Part shown: positions 58,158 through 64,000 of the stretch, piece by piece | Layout: every line of letters begins with the position of its first letter | How positions within the stretch are numbered: position 1 is the stretch's first letter | DNA from: an uncultured Bacteroides sp. | Lineage (GTDB): Bacteria > Bacteroidota > Bacteroidia > Bacteroidales > Bacteroidaceae | Reading direction: 5' to 3' | DNA length: 64,000 bases | NCBI GenBank assembly: GCA_937890825.1 | Contig: CALADS010000007.1 | Coordinates: 25,479 to 89,478, forward strand | Translations under genes and position numbers: made by a program | Notes under the pieces: generated by a model | Told to the model about the DNA's origin: nothing | Databases searched by the model: none | What the model saw: only the letters and a program-made list of their open reading frames with translations

Positions 58158-58934
58158 ATGAAAAAATACATCTTAGATTTGACAGTGACTGAAAATGTCG
58201 AATTGCATGCCAATTATGCACTGCTGAAATTGACATCTTCATCCGTGCTTCCGGAAATGCTGCCCGGACAATTCGCAGAGATACATATTGATGGTTCTTC
58301 CTCTACGTTTCTCCGCCGACCTATCTCTATCAATTTTGTAGATAGAGAACGTAATGAAATATGGTTCTTAGTACAGAAAGTAGGCGACGGAACCAAACGC
58401 CTGAGCGAAGCTAAAGCAGGTGATATAATCAATGTAGTGATGCCCTTGGGAAACGGCTTTACAATGCCTCAAAACGCTTCAGATAAGCTTTTGTTGGTAG
58501 GTGGTGGCGTAGGTACTGCACCGATGCTGTACTTTGGTGAACAACTGGCTAAAAAGGGTTTCAAGCCCACTTTTCTACTAGGAGCCAGAAGCAGTAAAGA
58601 CCTGCTTCAATTAGAACTGTTTGCCGCCTATGGCGATGTATATACCACTACAGAAGATGGAAGCCACGGAGAAAAGGGATATGTTACCCAGCACTCTATT
58701 TTAAATAAGGTGGCATTCAGCCACATCTATACCTGCGGCCCTAAACCTATGATGATGGCTGTAGCCAAGTATGCCAAAAGCCATGATATCAATTGCGAAG
58801 TATCATTGGAGAATACGATGGCTTGCGGTGTAGGTGCTTGTCTGTGCTGTGTGGAAAATACCGAAGAAGGTCATTTGTGTGTATGTAAAGAAGGTCCTGT
58901 ATTTAATATAAACAAATTATTATGGCAGATTTAA
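58158..58934 (+). CDS. pyrK: Dihydroorotate dehydrogenase electron-transfer subunit
   Basis: The 258-residue iron-sulfur flavoprotein passes electrons from PyrD to NAD in pyrimidine synthesis. FAD binding is seen in FLRRPISINF and VGDGTKRLSEAKAGD, NAD binding in LLLVGGGVGTAPMLYFGEQLA, and the [2Fe-2S] cluster in MACGVGACLCCVE with a fourth cysteine in HLCVCKEGP. It overlaps pyrD by 13 bases, so the two subunits are made together. Confidence 0.96.
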   Translation: MKKYILDLTVTENVELHANYALLKLTSSSVLPEMLPGQFAEIHIDGSSSTFLRRPISINFVDRERNEIWFLVQKVGDGTKRLSEAKAGDIINVVMPLGNGFTMPQNASDKLLLVGGGVGTAPMLYFGEQLAKKGFKPTFLLGARSSKDLLQLELFAAYGDVYTTTEDGSHGEKGYVTQHSILNKVAFSHIYTCGPKPMMMAVAKYAKSHDINCEVSLENTMACGVGACLCCVENTEEGHLCVCKEGPVFNINKLLWQI

Positions 58935-59833
58935 GTGTAAAGATTGGAGAATTACAAATGAAGAATCCGGTAATGACTGCTTCCGGAACATTTGGCTACG
59001 GTGAAGAATTTGCTGATTTTATTGATATAGCGCGAATAGGCGGTATTATTGTAAAGGGTACTACTCTTCACAAGCGTGAAGGTAATCCTTATCCCCGAAT
59101 GGCAGAAACTCCATCAGGCATGTTAAATGCTGTAGGTCTGCAGAATAAAGGGGTTCATTATTTTGTAGATGAGATATACCCGCGTATTAAGGATATCCAA
59201 ACAAACATGATTGTGAATGTATCGGGTTCTGCCATCGAAGACTATGTGGAAACAGCCTCAATTATCAATGAACTTGTAAATATTCCTGCTATCGAATTAA
59301 ATATTTCCTGCCCCAACGTAAAGCAAGGAGGAATGGCTTTTGGCGTAACAGCCAAAGGTGCTGAAGAGGTGGTGAAAGCCGTGCGCTCAGTTTACAAAAA
59401 GACACTTATCGTAAAGCTCTCCCCCAACGTGACAGACATCACTGAAATAGCTCGTGCAGCAGAAGCCGGAGGGGCCGACAGTGTATCACTCATCAATACT
59501 TTATTGGGCATGGCCATCGATGCCGAACGTAGACGTCCTGTTCTCTCGACGATTACTGGAGGTATGTCGGGAGCTGCCGTGAAACCGATAGCATTGCGGA
59601 TGGTATGGCAAGTGGCCAAGGCGGTAAATATTCCTGTCATTGGATTAGGAGGCATCATGAACTGGAAAGATGCTGTAGAATTTATGCTGGCCGGAGCTTC
59701 TGCCATTCAGATTGGTACTGCCAACTTTATCGACCCTGCTGTTACTATTAAAGTAGCAGAAGGTATCAATGAGTATCTGGACAGACACGGTTATAAATCT
59801 GTAACTGAAATAATCGGTGCACTCGAGGTATAA
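58922..59833 (+). CDS. pyrD: Dihydroorotate dehydrogenase catalytic subunit (class 1B)
   Basis: The 303-residue FMN enzyme oxidises dihydroorotate to orotate, the fourth step of UMP synthesis. TASGTFGYGEEF, the substrate loop LQNKGVHYF, IELNISCPNVKQGGMAFG with the catalytic cysteine typical of class 1, LIVKLSPNVTDI, and the FMN phosphate site VIGLGGIMNWKDAVEFMLAGASAIQIGTA are all present. With PyrK it forms the NAD-linked class 1B heterotetramer. Confidence 0.97.
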   Translation: MADLSVKIGELQMKNPVMTASGTFGYGEEFADFIDIARIGGIIVKGTTLHKREGNPYPRMAETPSGMLNAVGLQNKGVHYFVDEIYPRIKDIQTNMIVNVSGSAIEDYVETASIINELVNIPAIELNISCPNVKQGGMAFGVTAKGAEEVVKAVRSVYKKTLIVKLSPNVTDITEIARAAEAGGADSVSLINTLLGMAIDAERRRPVLSTITGGMSGAAVKPIALRMVWQVAKAVNIPVIGLGGIMNWKDAVEFMLAGASAIQIGTANFIDPAVTIKVAEGINEYLDRHGYKSVTEIIGALEV

Positions 59834-59872
59834 CGGATAACAGAGTGCTACCATTCGCATCATAGATTCATT

Positions 59873-59905
59873 AAAAAAGGACATTCGCAATGAATGTCCT
59901 TTTTT
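59873..59905. terminator. Bidirectional terminator between pyrD and trmD
   Basis: AAAAAAGGACATTC and GAATGTCCTTTTTT form a perfect 14-base stem around a five-base loop between convergent genes. Confidence 0.9.
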
Positions 59906-59936
59906 AATTTATTATACAAACTTCTTCCAGCTACTT

Positions 59937-60614
59937 TCACTCACCCAGTAAGTCCGGACGAAGCCGCCTGGTACGCTCCAATGATTGTTGCAATTCCCAC
60001 TCCTTGATTTTGGCCTCGTGTCCTGAAAGTAAAATTTCCGGAACCTTCCAACCTTTATAATCCGCCGGGCGGGTGTAGACCGGAGCAGCCAGTAGATTAT
60101 CCTGAAAGGAATCAGACAGGGCAGATTGTTCATCAGAAATGACTCCAGGAATAATTCGAACGATAGCATCTGCCATCACGGCAGCAGCTAACTCTCCTCC
60201 CGTCAGCACATAATCGCCTATGCTGATTTCTTTAGTAATTAAATGCTCACGGATACGATAATCTATGCCTTTAAAATGGCCACATAGAATAATCAGGTTT
60301 TTAGCCATAGATAAGGTATTGGCCATCGGTTGTGAGAACTGTTCGCCATCGGGAGTCGTAAAAATCACTTCGTCATATTCCCGTTCTGCTTTCAGAGAAT
60401 TGATACACCTTTCTATCGGTTCGATCTTCATTACCATTCCGGCAAATCCGCCGAAAGGATAATCATCTACCCTGCGGTATTTATCTTCCGTGTAGTCACG
60501 CAGATTATGGATGTGTATTTCAGCCAACCCTTTGTTCTGAGCACGTTTCATAATGGAACAATTAAAGAATCCTTCAATCATTTCCGGCAGAACTGTGATA
60601 ATGTCTATACGCAT
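59937..60614 (-). CDS. trmD: tRNA (guanine37-N1)-methyltransferase
   Basis: The 225-residue SPOUT enzyme methylates G37 of tRNAs using SAM and helps keep the reading frame. It starts MRIDIITVLPEMIEGFFNCS. The knotted SAM site is LIILCGHFKGIDYRIREH and ISIGDYVLTGGELAAAVMADAIVRIIPGV, and the C-terminal domain holds PADYKGWKVPEILLSGHEAKIKEW. It is divergent from ligA. Confidence 0.97.
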   Translation of the reverse strand: MRIDIITVLPEMIEGFFNCSIMKRAQNKGLAEIHIHNLRDYTEDKYRRVDDYPFGGFAGMVMKIEPIERCINSLKAEREYDEVIFTTPDGEQFSQPMANTLSMAKNLIILCGHFKGIDYRIREHLITKEISIGDYVLTGGELAAAVMADAIVRIIPGVISDEQSALSDSFQDNLLAAPVYTRPADYKGWKVPEILLSGHEAKIKEWELQQSLERTRRLRPDLLGE

Positions 60615-60692
60615 AATTTTTTATTTTTTTGCAAAAATAGCGGAAGTTCTATTTTCATGCAACAAAAGTAGGAATATTCGGGAAGAAAGATG

Positions 60693-60700
60693 TATTTTTG
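60693..60700 (+). promoter_or_regulatory. -7 element of ligA
   Basis: TATTTTTG implies a transcript start near 60707, so the ATG at 60728 is the usable start rather than one at 60698. Confidence 0.5.
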
Positions 60701-60727
60701 TCCGAATCAACAATAATTTTAGGCGTT

Positions 60728-62725
60728 ATGGATATAAAAGATAAGATAGACAACCTGCGGGCAGAACTGCATCGACATAATTATAATTACTACGTGCTGA
60801 ATGCACCTGTCATATCCGACAAGGAGTTTGACGACCTGATGCGCCAGCTGCAAGAGTTAGAAAAAGAGCATCCGGAATTCCTGGACGAGAATTCACCTAC
60901 GATGCGGGTGGGAAGTGACCTCAACAAGAACTTCACACAGGTAGCTCATCGGTACCCCATGCTTTCGCTGGGCAACACGTATTCCGAAGCAGAAGTGACC
61001 GATTTCTATGACCGTGTAAAAAAATCACTGAATGAAGATTTCGAGATTTGTTGCGAACTGAAATATGACGGCACTTCCATCTCTCTGACCTATGAGAACG
61101 GTAAGCTGGTACGTGCCGTCACCCGTGGAGACGGTGAAAAAGGGGATGACGTGACAGACAATGTAAAAACCATCCGTTCCATCCCTTTGGTGCTTCATGG
61201 CAATTACCCACCTTCTTTCGAAATCAGAGGAGAGATTCTGATGCCATGGACCGTGTTTGAAGAGCTGAACCGCGAAAAAGAACTGCGGGAAGAACCCCTC
61301 TTTGCCAATCCTAGAAATGCAGCATCGGGCACATTGAAATTACAGAATTCTTCTGTCGTGGCATCGCGAAAGCTGGATGCATACCTCTACTATCTGCTGG
61401 GGGAAAACATCCCTTCAGACGGACATTACGAGAATCTGCAGATGGCTGCTGAATGGGGATTCAAGATTTCACCGCATATGAAAAAGGTTCATACGCTGGA
61501 AGAAGTATTTGCATTTATCAAATATTGGGATACAGAGCGAAAGAATCTGCCTGTGGCCACCGACGGAATTGTGCTGAAGGTGAATAGTGCCCGACAGCAG
61601 AAGCATTTAGGATTTACCGCCAAATCGCCACGTTGGGCCATCGCCTACAAATTTCAGGCAGAACGCGCCTTGACACGCTTAAATAAGGTAACGTATCAAG
61701 TGGGAAGAACCGGAGCTGTAACACCGGTAGCCAATCTGGATCCGGTACAGCTTTCAGGAACGGTAGTAAAGCGGGCTTCTCTGCATAATGCAGACATCAT
61801 AGAAGGATTGGATCTGCATGTTGGCGACATGGTTTATGTGGAAAAAGGCGGAGAAATCATTCCTAAAATCACAGGGGTAGATACGGATGCACGCAGCCTG
61901 CTGATGGGAGAAAAGATTACTTTCATAACCCATTGTCCGGAATGCGGCAGCAAGCTGGTGCGTTACGAAGGAGAAGCGGCACATTATTGTCCTAACGAAA
62001 CGGCCTGCCCTCCGCAAATCAAGGGTAAGATAGAGCACTTCATTAGCCGGAAAGCCATGAATATCGACGGGCTGGGACCAGAAACTGTAGATATGTTTTA
62101 TAAATTGGGACTGATAAAAGATACGGCAGACTTGTACACCTTGCAGGCATCCGACATCAGCAAACTGGAAAGGATGGGAGAAAAATCTGCTGAAAACATC
62201 ATCAAAGGGATAGCTGCCAGCCGGGAGGTTCCCTTTGAGCGTGTCTTATTTGCATTGGGAATACGCTTTGTGGGCGAGACTGTGGCAAAAAAAATAACAA
62301 AAGCCTTCCGTTCTATCGAAGAACTTGAAAATGCTGACATAGAAACATTAAAGAATATAGATGAAATAGGCGACAGGATAGCTCAAAGCATCGTATCTTA
62401 TTTTGCCAATCCGACAAACAAGGACTTGGTAGAACGGCTGCAAAAGGCCGGGCTACAGATGCAGCGCAGCGAAGAAGATGAGACGGCATTTTCAGACAAA
62501 CTGAAAGGAAAATCTATTGTGATCAGCGGTGTATTCCAGCATCATTCACGCGATGAATATAAGGAGATGATAGAAAAAAACGGCGGAAAGAATGCAGGAA
62601 GCATATCTTCGAAAACCAGTTTTATTCTGGCAGGTGACAACATGGGGCCGGCCAAATGGGAGAAAGCCCAAAAATTGGGTATTGAAATTATAACTGAAGA
62701 AATGTTTTTAGCGATGTTGTCCTAA
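60728..62725 (+). CDS. ligA: NAD-dependent DNA ligase
   Basis: The 665-residue enzyme seals nicks in replication and repair. Domain Ia has HRHNYNYYVLNAPVISDKEFDDLMRQL; the adenylation site lysine is in CCELKYDGTSISLTYENG, then GDGEKGDDVTDNVKTI. The OB fold follows (VGRTGAVTPVANLDPVQLSGTVVKRASLHN), the four-cysteine zinc finger THCPECGSKL...HYCPNETACPP, helix-hairpin-helix repeats and a C-terminal BRCT domain (LKGKSIVISGVFQHHSRDEY). Length and order are standard. Confidence 0.97.
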   Translation: MDIKDKIDNLRAELHRHNYNYYVLNAPVISDKEFDDLMRQLQELEKEHPEFLDENSPTMRVGSDLNKNFTQVAHRYPMLSLGNTYSEAEVTDFYDRVKKSLNEDFEICCELKYDGTSISLTYENGKLVRAVTRGDGEKGDDVTDNVKTIRSIPLVLHGNYPPSFEIRGEILMPWTVFEELNREKELREEPLFANPRNAASGTLKLQNSSVVASRKLDAYLYYLLGENIPSDGHYENLQMAAEWGFKISPHMKKVHTLEEVFAFIKYWDTERKNLPVATDGIVLKVNSARQQKHLGFTAKSPRWAIAYKFQAERALTRLNKVTYQVGRTGAVTPVANLDPVQLSGTVVKRASLHNADIIEGLDLHVGDMVYVEKGGEIIPKITGVDTDARSLLMGEKITFITHCPECGSKLVRYEGEAAHYCPNETACPPQIKGKIEHFISRKAMNIDGLGPETVDMFYKLGLIKDTADLYTLQASDISKLERMGEKSAENIIKGIAASREVPFERVLFALGIRFVGETVAKKITKAFRSIEELENADIETLKNIDEIGDRIAQSIVSYFANPTNKDLVERLQKAGLQMQRSEEDETAFSDKLKGKSIVISGVFQHHSRDEYKEMIEKNGGKNAGSISSKTSFILAGDNMGPAKWEKAQKLGIEIITEEMFLAMLS

Positions 62726-62785
62726 CATTTGTCTAGGGAATAAGATTTTTCTTATAAAATATGTAGGTTAACTCGAAAAAAATCG

Positions 62786-62793
62786 TACTTTTG
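62786..62793 (+). promoter_or_regulatory. -7 element of dapA
   Basis: TACTTTTG lies 35 bases before the dapA ATG. Confidence 0.5.
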
Positions 62794-62828
62794 CGAGTCG
62801 TTTAATTAGAGATTACTTTATAATACTC

Positions 62829-63722
62829 ATGATACAGACCAAATTGAAAGGAATGGGAGTAGCTTTGATTACTCCTTTTAAAGAAGATGAAAGCGTAGAC
62901 TACGATGCCTTGATGCGCCTTGTGGATTATCAGCTTCAGAATAATACGGATTTTTTGTGTGTTCTTGGCACCACCGCAGAAACCCCCACTTTGACAGATT
63001 ATGAAAAGAAAAAAATCAAAGACATGGTTATAGAACGCGTGAATGGAAGAATTCCCATCCTGTTAGGAGTGGGAGGAAACAATACGCGTGCATTGGTGGA
63101 TACACTGAAAAACGATGATTTTACCGGCGTGGATGCCATTCTGTCTGTGGTACCGTATTATAACAAGCCCTCACAAGAAGGTATTTACCAGCACTACAAA
63201 GCCATCGCAGAATCAACCGAACTTCCGATTGTGCTGTACAACGTGCCTGGGCGCACAGGGGTAAACATGAAAGCAGAAACTACCTTGAGAATAGCTCGAG
63301 ACTTCAGCAATGTGATAGCTATTAAAGAGGCATCAGGAGATATCAGCCAAATGGATGATATCATCAAGAACAAGCCTGCCAACTTTGAAATTATCTCGGG
63401 CGATGACGGAATTACTTATCCGCTGATTACATTAGGAGCTGTAGGGGTGATTTCTGTCATCGGAAATGCATTTCCTCGTGAGTTCAGCCGTATGGTACGA
63501 TTAGGGCTGCAGGGGGATTATGCCAATGCGCTGACTATTCACCACAAATTTGCAGAACTATTCAAACTTTTGTTTGTAGACGGAAATCCGGCCGGTGTAA
63601 AGGCTATGCTGAATGCCATGGGAATGATAGAGAACAAACTTCGTCTACCTCTGGTGCCTACTCGTATCACTACATTTGAGGCCATGAGAAAGATTTTAAA
63701 TGAACTGAATATAAAGTGCTAA
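62829..63722 (+). CDS. dapA: 4-hydroxy-tetrahydrodipicolinate synthase
   Basis: The 297-residue TIM-barrel lyase condenses pyruvate with aspartate semialdehyde, the first step towards diaminopimelate and lysine. ALITPFKEDESVDYDAL begins the barrel; the substrate loop is LGTTAETPTL; the catalytic tyrosine is in SVVPYYNKPSQEGIYQHY, and the Schiff-base lysine in NVIAIKEASGDISQ. VLYNVPGRTG holds the residue contacting the substrate carboxylate. It stands alone with its own promoter and terminator. Confidence 0.97.
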   Translation: MIQTKLKGMGVALITPFKEDESVDYDALMRLVDYQLQNNTDFLCVLGTTAETPTLTDYEKKKIKDMVIERVNGRIPILLGVGGNNTRALVDTLKNDDFTGVDAILSVVPYYNKPSQEGIYQHYKAIAESTELPIVLYNVPGRTGVNMKAETTLRIARDFSNVIAIKEASGDISQMDDIIKNKPANFEIISGDDGITYPLITLGAVGVISVIGNAFPREFSRMVRLGLQGDYANALTIHHKFAELFKLLFVDGNPAGVKAMLNAMGMIENKLRLPLVPTRITTFEAMRKILNELNIKC

Positions 63723-63753
63723 GCAAGATAGGTATTTCCTTCATATAACCTGA

Positions 63754-63800
63754 AATAATCCCCGATATGCGTAGAATTCTGCATACCGGGGATTATTATT
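63754..63800 (+). terminator. Terminator of dapA
   Basis: AATAATCCCCGATATGC pairs with GCATACCGGGGATTATT (one mismatch) across a 10-base loop. Confidence 0.88.
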
Positions 63801-63919
63801 ATGTTAGAGAGAGTTACCAATCTAATAATACAACATCTCTACAAACCTCAGAGAAGTATTCGACAGGGAGGTCTTACGCAATAACGAGTATAAATCTACA
63901 GATTTGCTAAAACAAAAAA

Positions 63920-63945
63920 GAGAATACTGAAAGTACTCTCTTTTC
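63920..63945 (-). terminator. Terminator of the tRNA-Arg gene
   Basis: On the minus strand AGAGAGTACT-TTC-AGTATTCTCT forms a stem with one mismatch, followed by a run of T residues, directly after the tRNA. Confidence 0.8.
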
Positions 63946-63946
63946 G

Positions 63947-64000
63947 TGATCGCGACAGGATTCAAACCTGTAACCGGCTGATCCGTAGTCAGCTACTCTA
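63947..64000 (-). tRNA. tRNA-Arg (anticodon ACG), 5' part beyond the edge
   Basis: On the minus strand the 3' part of a tRNA is seen: anticodon stem GCTGA/TCAGC closing CTACGGA with anticodon ACG, T stem ACAGG/CCTGT closing TTTGAAT, acceptor CGCGATC and discriminator A. The 5' end lies past 64000. CCA is not encoded. Confidence 0.92.

Overview
The window is chromosomal DNA from a member of the Bacteroidaceae, most likely Bacteroides or Phocaeicola. Evidence: many genes are preceded by the Bacteroidetes -7 element TAnnTTTG rather than a Shine-Dalgarno sequence. ProS is of the archaeal/eukaryotic type. Typical lineage genes are present (fused AmgK-RapZ kinase, DUF2582 winged helix, VapE/DUF3874-type protein, ArsEFG cluster). 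The species is an inference; no rRNA is present.

Layout. 1-2.5 kb: an RND efflux pump (permease cut by the left edge, plus lipoprotein adaptor), then an AlaX-like editing protein. 3.3-5.6 kb: a three-gene cassette with a GNAT-like protein, an IbrA-like PP-loop protein and an IbrB-like ParB protein. 5.6-14 kb (minus): an operon-like run of AmgK-RapZ fusion kinase, MurU-like nucleotidyltransferase, AddA-like helicase-nuclease and AddB-like nuclease. 14.1 kb: tRNA-Gly(CCC). 14.6-15.9 kb: a GMP synthase whose glutaminase domain is shortened and has lost its catalytic cysteine. 16.6-18.1 kb: a VapE-type P-loop protein.

18.3-36.5 kb (minus) is the main accessory region, a tightly packed operon read from 36.5 kb leftwards: SNF2/RapA-like helicase (DrmD-like), 1662-aa Eco57I/PglX-type methylase (DrmMI-like), DUF1016 PD-(D/E)XK nuclease, 2101-aa DEAD/DEAH helicase ending in DUF1998 (DrmA and DrmB functions in one chain, also DruE-like), an SF1 helicase with a RelE-like N-terminus, and an ASCH-domain protein. 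It resembles class 1 DISARM and Druantia but matches neither as described, and it is the best candidate for an undescribed defence system. Two of its genes carry near-perfect palindromes inside the reading frame.

36.7-45.7 kb: glutaminase, a DUF2582 winged-helix protein, then a two-component pair (histidine kinase plus a short Fis-type regulator without an AAA+ domain) divergent from a TolC/HlyD/FtsX-permease/ATPase efflux operon. 45.8-49.1 kb: an organoarsenical resistance cluster arsR-arsE-arsF-arsG-arsC-arsP with three related ArsR operator-like inverted repeats. 49.3-64 kb: mostly housekeeping genes: guanine deaminase, ProS, YccF, a small HicB-like protein, Nif3 and zinc-ribbon pair, HSDR_N-domain protein, AMP nucleosidase, HolA, an XRE regulator behind an AT-rich repeat-filled leader, PyrK-PyrD, TrmD, LigA, DapA, and a tRNA-Arg(ACG) cut by the right edge.
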